64,000 nucleotides of DNA from an uncultured Candidatus Saccharibacteria bacterium (GCA_938030095.1 CALHGK010000004.1:62001-126000); one strand, 5' to 3'. Counted from the stretch's first letter, positions 9,601 to 18,002 are shown. Notes: a model not told the origin generated them from the letters alone. Made by a program: numbers and translations.

Positions 9601-10403
9601 AACACACCGACAAAGAGCGCCTGATGTGGGAGCGCGAGCTGATCGGCCTCTATATTAGTGCGCACCCGCTTGACCACTACGACACGTTCTTTGCTGAACA
9701 GACCGTGCCACTGCGCAATGTCTCACCACAGATCGATGGCCAGACGGTGACGATCGGTGGTCTCGTGACGCGCCTGCGGACGATTGTGACGAAGTCCGGC
9801 AGTAAAATGGCCTTTGTGGGAGTTGAGGACAAATCAGGTGAGAGTGAGATTATTATTTTCCCGAATCTGTACGAGAAGCTGGCTGGCCAGCTGGAGCAAG
9901 ATGTGGTAATCACTGCCAGCGGTAAGGTGAGCGCGCGCGATCGTGATGGCAACCTTGGTGATGAAGCGAAGCTAATTGCCAATGAAATCACCGTCGTGAC
10001 TGATACCGACTTAGCCGAATACCAGGCAACTGGCCGTACAATGTCTGCACCAACCGGCCCAGCAGCTACGCCGCGCCGCCGGTCATCATCGCAAAAAAAT
10101 ACCCAGCGCTCAGCACAAGCATCGGCACGTGCGGCCGCATCATTGTCAGTAGGGGGGCCGCCGCCCAAACCGCTTGATACGCTTCCAACGGTCTATGTGC
10201 GGGTCAAGAACCCCGATGATATAGCTGCTCTTACGAAATTTAAGCAGCTGTGTACACAAAACCCGGGCCAGCACGATATTATTATGATGCTCGGTGATGA
10301 CAAAACGTCGGCGATTCGCCTGCCATTTCGGGTCGACGTGCAGCAACAGCTGCAGGACGAGCTTGCGCAAATCCTTGGTAGTGACTGCGTTGTTGTTAAA
10401 TAA
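6699..10403 (+). CDS. dnaE: DNA polymerase III alpha subunit
   Basis: A 1234-residue replicative polymerase of the DnaE class. The N-terminal PHP domain begins at residue 13 with V-H-L-H-N-H-T-H-H-S-L-L-D-G and continues with I-T-D-H-G. The palm catalytic aspartates lie in M-P-D-I-D-V-D-I-Q-D at residues 429-438. Further family blocks are G-P-G-R-G-S-A-A-G-S, R-P-G-P-M-Q-F-I and N-K-S-H-A-A-C-Y. A C-terminal OB-fold (G-G-L-V-T-R-L-R...S-E-I-I-I-F-P) is followed by a low-complexity Ser/Ala/Arg linker and a short final domain. It is complete and preceded by a leaderless-type promoter. It is the only replicative polymerase gene in the window. Confidence 0.97.
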   Translation: MTSHSSALQPSDFVHLHNHTHHSLLDGLTKIGDLVSTVKDYGMTAAAITDHGTMSGVLDYYKTAKAAGIKPILGIEAYVAARSRFDRDPAKDKMRYHLTIIAMNNQGYHNLMRLSTKANLEGMYYKPRIDHDLLEELNEGLIVLSGCASGEIGEALRYDDYAKAVEIAQWYKRVFGDRYYLELQDHGHPESNTHWDVQAKINEGLRRMAEELDIPLVVTCDGHYLTHDFQDAHEILLCVGTGSFLSDEKRMSLKDFELHLTDPRDIIARWGSELPEAITNTKQIADRCTVDIELGKILIPKYPLPEGETSEHSYLHKLVYRGLAQRYNGAKPEDTADQLPEQIIPTLADSVRERAEMELGVMASMGYEGYFLIVQDFINWGKSQGIVFGPGRGSAAGSIIAYALNITDLDPLKYGLLFERFLNPDRISMPDIDVDIQDTRRDEVIDYCANKYGHDHVSNIVTFGKMAARAAVRDVARVLEVPYAESDRLAKMVPPPAQGRHIPLAISTKEDPDLKHEYETNPTAKQVFDYAIQLEGTIRSHGVHACGVVIAPDELVKYIPLEQAQKGVVATQFPMGEVEDLGLLKMDFLGLSNLSIINNAMRIIRKVYGDTIDLSTLPLDDEATYKLFQRGDTTGVFQLESAGMKRYLRALKPSHFEDIIAMVALYRPGPMQFIDSFIRRKHGEEEITYLHPGMKSSLENTYGILVYQEQFMQISKEWCGFTGGQADTLRKAVGKKKIDLMKKVKPEFVEGAVKVGGATREMAETFWTQLEEFANYCFNKSHAACYGLIAYWTAYLKAHYPDAFMAALMTSDHDDVDRLAIEITECKHMGLTVLNPDVNESYEEFAVVPGKKQIRFGMAAVKGVGVGAVEEIVKMRDRDGKFATVEDFAKRVSTSKCNKRVWESLIKSGGFDALGDRSDLLFNLENVLAFASKLQKEALSGQTDLFGSLADSSTEVMPSIELKPAPVKHTDKERLMWERELIGLYISAHPLDHYDTFFAEQTVPLRNVSPQIDGQTVTIGGLVTRLRTIVTKSGSKMAFVGVEDKSGESEIIIFPNLYEKLAGQLEQDVVITASGKVSARDRDGNLGDEAKLIANEITVVTDTDLAEYQATGRTMSAPTGPAATPRRRSSSQKNTQRSAQASARAAASLSVGGPPPKPLDTLPTVYVRVKNPDDIAALTKFKQLCTQNPGQHDIIMMLGDDKTSAIRLPFRVDVQQQLQDELAQILGSDCVVVK

Positions 10404-10598
10404 TGCCGTCCCCGCGAGGGGGGTGACTCGCGCCACCCTGGGAGTCTGCAGATTGCGCGTGTTAGATAAGAAACTTCGAACAATTGCGTCTACGACCAGG
10501 GTGGCGCGAGGCCAGATACTTGCAAGGCGAGCGGAAATAAGCTCAAGCACAGGCAAGCTGTGTGCGGTGGCTTGGTCGTGCCACCTGCTGCTAGTATA
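10404..10598 (-). ncRNA. Candidate structured RNA in the dnaE/methyltransferase convergent gap
   Basis: The gap between two converging genes (10404-10648) is GC-rich and structured. A perfect 15-bp inverted repeat links 10427-10441 with 10496-10510, enclosing 54 nt. On the minus strand a TATACT box lies at 10598-10593 with TTGCGT 17 nt upstream (10621-10616). The transcript would begin with two small hairpins (GGTGGC...GCCACC and GCACA...TGTGC) before the long stem. I looked for RNase P, tmRNA, SRP and tRNA signatures and found none. It may be an unknown small RNA or merely terminator structure. Confidence 0.3.
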
Positions 10599-10648
10599 AC
10601 CCGATATTTGCTACAACGCAAACAAAATGGGTACATATCGTACTGCAA

Positions 10649-11185
10649 TTATCCAGCAGTTGTGAGCGCATAGAGCGCAATACCGGTCGCGACTGATACG
10701 TTAAAAGATTCCTTTTGCCCATACATCGGAATCTCGATAATGTCATCCACGAGCGCAAGCGTCTCGGCCGAAATACCATGGACTTCTTCGCCAAGCAAAA
10801 GGACGAGCTTATCTGGTGGCTGATACTGCGAAAGATTAACAGAGGTAGAGGCTTGCTCGAGCGCAACAATGCGATAGCCGGCAAACTGCTCAAGGTCGAG
10901 CGCTGGCTGGTAATCGAACGGCACGAGAGCTTCGGCACCAAGCGCTGTCTTGTGAATCTGCTGGGTAATCTTTTCGCGGATATGCGGCAATCGTGGGTCG
11001 GCTCGCACTGTCTCTTCGGGCTGGTAGGCACAGTGTGGTGGGGTTGGCTGAAGGGCAAGATCGGGGTAGGGGGTGTAGCCACTAAGGATAAGCCGCTGCA
11101 CACCAAACCCCTCGCAGGTGCGAAAGATCGACCCGACATTGTGTGCTGAGCGAATGTTGTGCGCAATAACAATAATCTCTGGCAT
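10649..11185 (-). CDS. TrmH/SpoU-family RNA 2'-O-methyltransferase
   Basis: A 178-residue SPOUT methyltransferase that transfers a methyl group from S-adenosylmethionine to a ribose 2'-OH in tRNA or rRNA. All three SpoU motifs are present: N-V-G-S-I-F-R-T-C near residue 16, L-L-L-G-E-E-V-H-G-I-S near 127, and S-F-N-V-S-V-A-T-G-I-A-L-Y-A-L at the C-terminus, which forms the trefoil knot. There is no extra N-terminal RNA-binding domain, so it is a minimal TrmL/TrmH-like form. The start at 11185 lies 6 nt downstream of a TATAAT box, consistent with a leaderless message. The target nucleotide cannot be inferred. Confidence 0.9.
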   Translation of the reverse strand: MPEIIVIAHNIRSAHNVGSIFRTCEGFGVQRLILSGYTPYPDLALQPTPPHCAYQPEETVRADPRLPHIREKITQQIHKTALGAEALVPFDYQPALDLEQFAGYRIVALEQASTSVNLSQYQPPDKLVLLLGEEVHGISAETLALVDDIIEIPMYGQKESFNVSVATGIALYALTTAG

Positions 11186-11197
11186 AGTTGTATTATA
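11185..11197 (-). promoter_or_regulatory. Leaderless-type promoter of the SpoU methyltransferase
   Basis: Consensus TATAAT on the minus strand (11197-11192), then 6 nt, then ATG at 11185. Confidence 0.6.
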
Positions 11198-11349
11198 CCT
11201 GAAGCTTGCCGGAACAATCTGTAAGATATCGAAAAAATAGCATATATAGACGAGCCGTAAGCCATAAGCGTCTCAATTTCAAAAAGGTTCTCCGGTCTTG
11301 TATATAGGTGCACCTTCCTTTACCTCTATATTTACCACGAGCTTTTTGT

Positions 11350-11363
11350 TACACTAAGAAGGA
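11350..11363 (+). promoter_or_regulatory. Leaderless-type promoter of the pilus ATPase gene
   Basis: TACACT at 11350-11355, 7 nt, ATG at 11363. It diverges from the methyltransferase promoter. Confidence 0.5.
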
Positions 11364-12985
11364 TGAATGAAGATGAAGTCCAACAACGTCGTCGCCAGCA
11401 AGATGAGGCGTCGACCGAGCAACGCTCGCGCATTCTTGGCCTTAAATACCTTGATATGCGCCCCATCGAGGAGACACTGCCACTAGCACGCGACCTAATG
11501 ACGATTGAGGAGATGCACAACCTCTATATGCTGCCGCTGACTGATGGCAATGAACAAGAATCGTATCAGTTTGCCGTTACGACACAAACACCCCAGTCCG
11601 TTATCCAGCGGACGCGGCGTACCTATCAAGACCAGGGGTTGCCTGTCGATTTCTATCTGATTAGCCTCAGTGCCTACCGCGTGCTGATGAACCGCTTTGA
11701 CCCACCGAAGAAGATTGTCTACGATGATATTAAGATTGCCAAAGCGGGCGACAGCGAGACCATTGCCGAGGTGAGCCAGACGCTTGGGCGAGTGAGCAGC
11801 GAGGAGGTTTTCGACTTCTTGATCAACCAGGCGGATATGCTCGGCGCGAGCGACATCCACATCGAGAATGAACGCCACGACATCCGGATTCGCCTTCGTG
11901 TCGATGGTGCACTTCACCCCGTCGCGACGATTAGCCGCAGCCGCTACCGTGTGATCATGGGTGAGCTTGCTAGCCGAGCTGGTGTGTCGAGTGCTTCGAT
12001 GGAACCGCAGTCGGGTCACATCCAAAAGGATGTAACGCATGGTAATGCGACGCACTTGCTCAACATCCGTGTTGAGACTGTGCCAACCATGTATGGGCAG
12101 GATGCCGTGCTGCGTCTCTTTAACTTCGATGAAAGCTTGCTTAATCTTGACCTGCTAGGTATTCCGCCCAAGCAGCGCCAGCAGATTGATGAAATCATCA
12201 GCCATCCGCGCGGCCTTGTGCTGATGGTTGGGCCAACGGGCTCGGGTAAGTCTACCACGCTCTATAGTATGCTCAATGCCCTCAATACGACCGATCGTAA
12301 GATTATTACGCTAGAGGATCCAATCGAATACGGCTTGGCTGGTATCTCGCAGATCCCGATCAATACAAGCGCCGGTGGGAGCTTTGGTGAGGGCTTGCGT
12401 AGTGTGCTGCGTCTCGATCCAGATGTCGTGATGGTAGGTGAGATCCGCGATGTTGATACGGCGCGCACGGCCATTCAGGCATCGATTACTGGTCACTTGG
12501 TGATGTCGAGCTTCCACGCCAATAGTAGCAGTGCGGCCTTTAGCCGGATGATCGACCTGATTGGTGTGAATCCGATTTTTGCCAGTGCTATCCGCCTTGT
12601 GGTGGCGCAGCGTTTGGTGCGGCGTCTTGTGGACGAAACCAAGGAAGCCTACGAGCCAGATGACGCCACGCGCAGCTATGTCAAGCGAGTCCTGGCTGAT
12701 ATTCCTGAAGAGGTGGAGCATCCCGATCTCGACACCTTCAAGCTCTGGCGGCCAGTACCGAGCGACGATGCACCATTTGGCTACAAGGGCCGCATGGTGA
12801 TCATGGAGCAGCTTATCGTGACCCCAGGTATTCAGAAGTTCATCCGCGGCGACTTTACCGATGTCCACCCAGACGTCATCGAAAAAGCCGCTCAGCGCGA
12901 AGGCATGCTTACCCTCGAGCAAATCGGTGTCCTTGCTGCCCTGCGCGGCGAGACAACGCTCGAGGAAGTTGGGCGGGTGATATAA
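11363..12985 (+). CDS. pilB: Type IV pilus assembly ATPase (PilB/GspE family)
   Basis: A 540-residue secretion/pilus ATPase that powers pilin extension from the cytoplasmic face. The N-terminal region (about 1-135) is divergent. The catalytic region shows A-S-D-I-H-I-E (ASDIHxE), Walker A G-P-T-G-S-G-K-S-T-T-L, the Asp box I-I-T-L-E-D-P-I-E-Y, Walker B-type V-V-M-V-G-E-I-R-D and the His box T-G-H-L-V-M-S-S-F-H. The tetracysteine zinc motif found in many GspE/PilB proteins is absent; that stretch reads V-D-E-T-K-E-A-Y. It stands alone here without pilC or pilin genes, so the rest of the apparatus must lie elsewhere. Pili of this kind can serve in attachment to hosts and DNA uptake. Confidence 0.92.
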   Translation: MNEDEVQQRRRQQDEASTEQRSRILGLKYLDMRPIEETLPLARDLMTIEEMHNLYMLPLTDGNEQESYQFAVTTQTPQSVIQRTRRTYQDQGLPVDFYLISLSAYRVLMNRFDPPKKIVYDDIKIAKAGDSETIAEVSQTLGRVSSEEVFDFLINQADMLGASDIHIENERHDIRIRLRVDGALHPVATISRSRYRVIMGELASRAGVSSASMEPQSGHIQKDVTHGNATHLLNIRVETVPTMYGQDAVLRLFNFDESLLNLDLLGIPPKQRQQIDEIISHPRGLVLMVGPTGSGKSTTLYSMLNALNTTDRKIITLEDPIEYGLAGISQIPINTSAGGSFGEGLRSVLRLDPDVVMVGEIRDVDTARTAIQASITGHLVMSSFHANSSSAAFSRMIDLIGVNPIFASAIRLVVAQRLVRRLVDETKEAYEPDDATRSYVKRVLADIPEEVEHPDLDTFKLWRPVPSDDAPFGYKGRMVIMEQLIVTPGIQKFIRGDFTDVHPDVIEKAAQREGMLTLEQIGVLAALRGETTLEEVGRVI

Positions 12986-13031
12986 ACGCGCTATTTAGAG
13001 CTAATCTGTGCCATATATTGCATAGCGGATT

Positions 13032-13069
13032 TTGACAAAGCATCAATTTTTGCGTATTATGCTATGGCA
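13032..13069 (+). promoter_or_regulatory. Promoter TTGACA-17-TATTAT, leaderless start
   Basis: Perfect -35 TTGACA (13032-13037), 17-nt spacer, TATTAT (13055-13060), then 8 nt to the ATG at 13069. This is one of the clearest demonstrations that initiation falls next to the start codon. Confidence 0.8.
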
Positions 13070-14787
13070 TGTCATATGAACAGATTTCGAATTATCCACG
13101 AGGATCTACCATAGGCGACAGCCCTAGAGAGACGCTATTGAGCAGTGGTAGTGAAACACTCCCCAGAGAGTGTGAGCCGAGCCTAGACGAATGGCAGCTA
13201 AAAGAGGATATGGCATCACTCAATGTGAGCTTTGCAGTTCTCAATGGTGTGCTTGAAGACTTACCTCTTGTGATGCAACAGGATAAAGAAGCGGCCATAG
13301 TCATGCAAAACACTAAGCATACGCTCCAGCAGTGCCGCTTTACGAGTGAGCGATATGAATACTGTGCGCGCCATACACTATTGTGCGAAGCCGGCTCATG
13401 GCGGGCAACCAGCGTGCGACTATATCCGGCAGCGGTGGAGCGTGCGCAGCAGCGCGTCGATAAGCAGCGCCACAAGCTAATGATGCGGAGCGTGCGTACA
13501 GTCAAGGCAGTGTTTGTAGCTGGTGGAGCAGTGCAGTTGCCAGATTGGTGTTGTGTAGCTATTCCGAAGCGTACTGAATGGCAGCAGGATAAAGCTCTGC
13601 TGCCATCGGCAGCTAACGATATATACCAAAAGTTAGTTCAGGAGACAGTCGATTGGGCAGTGGCGCAGTGCGAACAGATAGCCTTTGATGAGCCACAGCA
13701 ACCATGCTACGATGACGAAGTTGCAATCTGTAAATCGGAGAGTCAACATCTCGATGCATTGCAAACGGAGCATACAGCGTTAGTTGCGCAGGCACGGCAG
13801 CTTGAACAATCGCGAAACGAGGAACACGCAATAGTACCGGCTGATACATTGCTGTCGTTCTGCCACTACCTCACAGAGCATGTGCCACAAATTAGCCAGA
13901 CGCAAATTGCACTCTTACAATGGTTTGATCGATCAGATAAGGTGATAACTCATGATATGGCACAGCGCTTAGCTGATCGCCTCTGGCCCAAGACTATGCA
14001 AGATGCTGCTCGGCAGTCGGTGGATATGCAAACCGAACAGATTATTGCAGAGGCGGCTGAGCGGCTCGTCACTATGCTACAAGCGTATCAACCTACCACA
14101 GAGCAACAAGTAACGCAGAACTTAGCAAATACAGCACCATACAAGAAGCGGAATGATATACAACAATACCCACCTAACAAGCCAAAAAATGGAGGCTTAC
14201 CAGCAAAGCCGGCACATTCTCGTGCAGAAACTGCGCATTACTTACACGATCATCTTGCATTACCACATGAGCTTGTGCCATGGCTTGACACTGAGCGTAG
14301 CACTATAGAGTGTAAGATTGTTGTTGATGATGTACCTGGGGCGCTTGTAGTTGATTGCCGCAGCAAGGCGCTACAAGAAATTGAGCGTCAGATGGATGGC
14401 TATCAATCGACTGCATGGGACTATGTCTCATCAAATGTGCAGCAACGTCTCACGCACTATGCTCAGGTGGCTATGTCGGAGGGTGGGTTGATTGCTGCTG
14501 GGAAGTTCTCGAGTGTAGACAAGAGCGGTGAATCAATTTATCCACACCCTGTAATCTATAGCAAAGACGCGAAGCACAACGTGATGCGTGTCTACATATC
14601 GAATCTGCGTGTCAACCAGATGGACGATACGCTTATGGGTGTGCGTGAGCAGCTCACAGCGATGCAGGTGCACGAGTTGATTATGCTGATCGGCGTTTGT
14701 GATAAGCAACATCAGTTGGCAACGCTGGCAGAAATTACTGGACGTTCTCGGCGGGAGCTACGCAGCAAAGGTGCAGGTAGTGTCTAA
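13069..14787 (+). CDS. Large hypothetical protein, unknown
   Basis: A 572-residue soluble protein that I do not recognise. It has no signal peptide and no membrane segment. Residues about 40-150 and 225-265 look helical, with Gln/Glu/Ala-rich coiled-coil-like stretches (A-L-Q-T-E-H-T-A-L-V-A-Q-A-R-Q-L-E-Q). Residues about 355-385 are a proline/asparagine-rich linker. The C-terminal 190 residues look like a compact alpha/beta domain (I-E-C-K-I-V-V-D-D-V-P-G-A-L-V-V-D). Codons are more A/T-rich than in neighbouring housekeeping genes. It has its own strong promoter and terminator, so it is monocistronic. Function unknown. Confidence 0.85.
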   Translation: MSYEQISNYPRGSTIGDSPRETLLSSGSETLPRECEPSLDEWQLKEDMASLNVSFAVLNGVLEDLPLVMQQDKEAAIVMQNTKHTLQQCRFTSERYEYCARHTLLCEAGSWRATSVRLYPAAVERAQQRVDKQRHKLMMRSVRTVKAVFVAGGAVQLPDWCCVAIPKRTEWQQDKALLPSAANDIYQKLVQETVDWAVAQCEQIAFDEPQQPCYDDEVAICKSESQHLDALQTEHTALVAQARQLEQSRNEEHAIVPADTLLSFCHYLTEHVPQISQTQIALLQWFDRSDKVITHDMAQRLADRLWPKTMQDAARQSVDMQTEQIIAEAAERLVTMLQAYQPTTEQQVTQNLANTAPYKKRNDIQQYPPNKPKNGGLPAKPAHSRAETAHYLHDHLALPHELVPWLDTERSTIECKIVVDDVPGALVVDCRSKALQEIERQMDGYQSTAWDYVSSNVQQRLTHYAQVAMSEGGLIAAGKFSSVDKSGESIYPHPVIYSKDAKHNVMRVYISNLRVNQMDDTLMGVREQLTAMQVHELIMLIGVCDKQHQLATLAEITGRSRRELRSKGAGSV

Positions 14788-14807
14788 GAAGGAAGAACCA
14801 TACAGAA

Positions 14808-14850
14808 ATAAAACTACGTAGTCCTTGTATGCTACGTAGTTTTATTCTTT
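14808..14850 (+). terminator. Strong rho-independent terminator
   Basis: A perfect 14-bp stem: ATAAAACTACGTAG (14808-14821) with CTACGTAGTTTTAT (14832-14845), 10-nt loop, then TCTTT. It can also act on the opposite strand for the converging malic enzyme gene. Confidence 0.9.
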
Positions 14851-14969
14851 AGGCTCGCTGTCTCTTGTGTGGGCGGAACCTGCTATATAATCAATGCTCT
14901 ATTGAGCTAAGTAGCAGAACATAAAGCGCGAGGTGTAATTCAGGAATTTAGACCGTGGCGAGTATCGGT

Positions 14970-16103
14970 CTACCGAATAACCGTCGCCACGGCCTCAACC
15001 ACGCGCTCATCAAATGGTGAGGGGATGACGTAGTCTGCTGTGGGTTTATCGACCAGCGCTGCCAGCGCCTGGGCAGCGGCGAGTTTGTGTTCATCGGTGA
15101 TTTTTTGCACGCCGTTATCGAGCGCACCACGGAAGATGCCCGGGAAGGCCAGAGCGTTATTGACTTGGTTGGGGAAGTCGCTGCGGCCAGTGGCGATGAC
15201 GGCAGCGCCGGCTGCTTTGGCACTATCTGGCATGATTTCTGGCACTGGGTTGGCCAGGGCAAAGATAATCGGGTCTGTGGCCATCCTCCCAACGAGCTCT
15301 GGGGTCAGCAGCCCGGCGCGCGATACGCCAATGAAGACATCAGCACCGGCCATGGCGTCTTCGAGCGACCCCTGCTGCGCGGCATCAACGTACGCAAGCA
15401 GGGCAGTCTTTTCGGCGTTAAGGTCGGTACGGTGGCTGCCCACGATGCCTTTGCTATCGACCGCCACAATGTGCCGAGCGCCATAGGTGTGCAGCAGCTT
15501 GATGATAGCAGTGCCGGCAGCACCAGCGCCGACCACGACGAATTTGCTATCAGCTAGGCTGCGGCCCGTCAGCTTGGCGGCGTTGATCAGCCCAGCTAGT
15601 ACCACCACAGCCGTGCCGTGCTGGTCGTCGTGGAAGACGGGGATATCGAGCTCGGCCTTCAGGCGCTCCTCAATCTCGAAACACTTGGGCGCAGCGATAT
15701 CCTCGAGGTTAATCGCGCCAAAGCTCGGCGCAATTGCCTTAACCGTAGCAATAATCTCCTCTGGCTGGTGCACATCCAGCACGATTGGCACGGCATCGAC
15801 ACCAGCAAAGTGCTTAAACAGCAGCGCCTTACCTTCCATCACCGGCATGGCGGCTTTGGGGCCGAGGTCGCCCAGACCCAGAATGGCCGAGCCGTCACTA
15901 ATGACTGCCACCAGGTTATTCGTCCAGGTGTAGGTGGGCAGAGTAGTGGGGTCATCTGCAATTGCCTTGCTGACTGCGCCGACGCCGGGGCTGTAGTAGC
16001 TGCTGAGTTTATCGCGGTCTAGCTCATCGCTATCGCGCAGGCTGGTGGTAATTTTCCCCTTATATTTTTTGTGTAGGTCGAGTGCAAGTTTGTTATAATC
16101 CAT
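14970..16103 (-). CDS. NAD(P)-dependent malic enzyme
   Basis: A 377-residue enzyme that oxidatively decarboxylates malate to pyruvate and makes NAD(P)H. Visible blocks are Y-S-P-G-V-G near the N-terminus, S-D-G-S-A-I-L-G-L-G-D-L-G, K-A-A-M-P-V-M-E-G-K with the catalytic Lys, E-D-I-A-A-P and H-D-D-Q-H-G-T-A for metal and malate, and the Rossmann glycine loop V-V-G-A-G-A-A-G-T-A. Length is that of the short bacterial type without a phosphotransacetylase tail. The start at 16103 (MDYNKLAL) is chosen over one 7 codons upstream because TATACT lies 7 nt before it. It is one of few central-carbon enzymes expected in Saccharibacteria. Confidence 0.94.
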   Translation of the reverse strand: MDYNKLALDLHKKYKGKITTSLRDSDELDRDKLSSYYSPGVGAVSKAIADDPTTLPTYTWTNNLVAVISDGSAILGLGDLGPKAAMPVMEGKALLFKHFAGVDAVPIVLDVHQPEEIIATVKAIAPSFGAINLEDIAAPKCFEIEERLKAELDIPVFHDDQHGTAVVVLAGLINAAKLTGRSLADSKFVVVGAGAAGTAIIKLLHTYGARHIVAVDSKGIVGSHRTDLNAEKTALLAYVDAAQQGSLEDAMAGADVFIGVSRAGLLTPELVGRMATDPIIFALANPVPEIMPDSAKAAGAAVIATGRSDFPNQVNNALAFPGIFRGALDNGVQKITDEHKLAAAQALAALVDKPTADYVIPSPFDERVVEAVATVIR

Positions 16104-16116
16104 ACGCTCTAGTATA
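16103..16116 (-). promoter_or_regulatory. Leaderless-type promoter of malic enzyme
   Basis: TATACT on the minus strand at 16116-16111, 7 nt, ATG at 16103. The box rules out the upstream in-frame ATG, which would lie before the expected transcription start. Confidence 0.6.
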
Positions 16117-16263
16117 CCACGCATGCCAGAAAGAGTATGGGTGAGCCCAAGGATAAACAGCTTTCATTGCAATACTTTCGCGCCAAATGCTATTATATGA
16201 TGCATAATACAAACCGAGCAAAAAGCCCTGCATCGCCGCAGCGGTTCATAATACGGAGTGATA

Positions 16264-17979
16264 ATGAAAAGATTTATAGACCAGCCATCACCACATGAGA
16301 CTAGTGCTAAGGACCCGCTTGAAAAAGTAACGGCAGCAATTGCCAAAGATAATGAGCATCACAGAGAAGTCATGCTGGCCCTTCACGACGCAAATATCTT
16401 AGAGTATGAGGAGGATATCTATAATCAGGAGGTTCTGCCGACGATCAAAACCGATCAGCAAGAAGCGCTCGCGGAGTTTGTGCAGACTGGCGACAAGAAT
16501 GCAGTGCCGTTAGGTGTTCTCCAACGCTATCAAGAGGAGCGAGCGAGCTGCGAGGCTACTCTTACCGAAATAGCCGAACAAGAAGAACAGCCAATGGAGA
16601 AGGGCGGCTACAAAACAGAAGGTAAGATAGCGAAGATTCTGGCCGACCTTGGTCATGCAGCATTGACACCCAATAAAGCAGCAAAGCGGGTTGATGAAAT
16701 GTATCAGGCAACCCCGCTTGGCAAAGACGTGTGGGAGCAGCGCCAAATTGTCGAAGATAGGATTGGTGAGCTTAACGCTGAGCTAGCGTACTATATGGGT
16801 CTCACAGAGCCGCCTTTGGCAGTTGTATCTGAGGAAACAGCAATTCGTATCTGGGGCGAAGAAGCGGTTGAGAAAGCGCAATCGACTGGTGATGAGAGTG
16901 AGCCCGGGTATATTCATGTCTTCCCTGATGATGGTCGAACAATACCTCAAGACAGCAAGCGAGGATATGATGGCCGTGCTCCGTCAGAGTTTATCAAAAA
17001 GGACGCTAGTCTACGGTTGGCAGAGGTTCTCATAGAGTCTTTAGGCGAAGCATGGACGGTACAAGAGCTAGGTGACGAGGTCTACGACCCAGAGAAAGTG
17101 CGCACAAAACTTGGGCGATATAATCGAGTGAGTGCCCTGCTAAATATTGACCAAAAACCAGATAACCGCAGTGCGATTATCTCAGACGAATTAGCGCGCC
17201 ACGACCTTGTCCTTCAGCGCGGCCGGCGATACCTCATAGATGAGCATGGTCGGCGACGTGATCCAATCACTGTTTATCGTGCGGTATCAGTTGAGGTTGC
17301 CGGGCAAGAATCGGTAGAAGAGCAAAGAAGCGGTCGTTATGGCAAACATCAGATTGCGTGGACGTCGGCTGCACCGCACAAAGTGGGCGCTACCTACAGC
17401 GAGACATCACGAGCTGATGATACAGAACATGAATCTTCGGCCAGTAGAATGCCAGATATCGATGATGCACTGGCAAAACGAGCTCTCGAAGCCGCCCGTG
17501 CCGCCGCTGACCGTCAAGCAGCAGATGCTAAAGAGCAGCAAGAAGCCCTCCGCGCTGCAGAGGCTGCCCTCAGCCCAGAAGTGCGCGCTCAGATCGAGCA
17601 GCTTGTGGAGCTTGCGCAGCCACTGATCGATTCCTTGCTAGAAAATAGCGTAGATGATGATGCAGACGAGCCGGTATTTCGCATTCAAGATTTGCCAGGG
17701 ATGGAGAGCCAATATGCCTCAGAGTACAACCTAGAGATATTCCTCAACAAAGCTCGGCAGGCTGGGCTCATCAACAAGAAACAAGCGCGCAAGCGTGCGC
17801 TACCGTCTGCTGGCGAGGCGCTTGTGCTTGCCCTCTATGCATACGACCCGCAGACAATGTATGACCTAGTGCGCGATGATGCCGTCAAGCGTGTGCTCCT
17901 ATACAAACTCCAACACGCGTACTACAACAGAGCTGCAGCCATAGCGGATAGCCATGAGAGTGGAGCAAACGCAGCCTAA
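16264..17979 (+). CDS. Large hypothetical protein, unknown
   Basis: A 571-residue soluble protein that I do not recognise. The ATG at 16264 is preferred over GTG at 16258 because the CGGAG Shine-Dalgarno at 16254-16258 fits it. The N-terminal third is Glu/Gln-rich and helical. Residues about 245-345 look like a compact basic domain (L-G-R-Y-N-R-V-S-A-L-L-N and L-Q-R-G-R-R-Y-L-I-D-E-H-G-R-R-R) reminiscent of winged-helix DNA binding, but this is weak. Residues about 400-440 are an Ala/Glu/Arg coiled coil. The final 120 residues are helical. It lies near the other large unknown at 13069, which has similar size and composition. Function unknown. Confidence 0.85.
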   Translation: MKRFIDQPSPHETSAKDPLEKVTAAIAKDNEHHREVMLALHDANILEYEEDIYNQEVLPTIKTDQQEALAEFVQTGDKNAVPLGVLQRYQEERASCEATLTEIAEQEEQPMEKGGYKTEGKIAKILADLGHAALTPNKAAKRVDEMYQATPLGKDVWEQRQIVEDRIGELNAELAYYMGLTEPPLAVVSEETAIRIWGEEAVEKAQSTGDESEPGYIHVFPDDGRTIPQDSKRGYDGRAPSEFIKKDASLRLAEVLIESLGEAWTVQELGDEVYDPEKVRTKLGRYNRVSALLNIDQKPDNRSAIISDELARHDLVLQRGRRYLIDEHGRRRDPITVYRAVSVEVAGQESVEEQRSGRYGKHQIAWTSAAPHKVGATYSETSRADDTEHESSASRMPDIDDALAKRALEAARAAADRQAADAKEQQEALRAAEAALSPEVRAQIEQLVELAQPLIDSLLENSVDDDADEPVFRIQDLPGMESQYASEYNLEIFLNKARQAGLINKKQARKRALPSAGEALVLALYAYDPQTMYDLVRDDAVKRVLLYKLQHAYYNRAAAIADSHESGANAA

Positions 17980-18002
17980 GAAAACACCACCAGCTAAACT
18001 AG

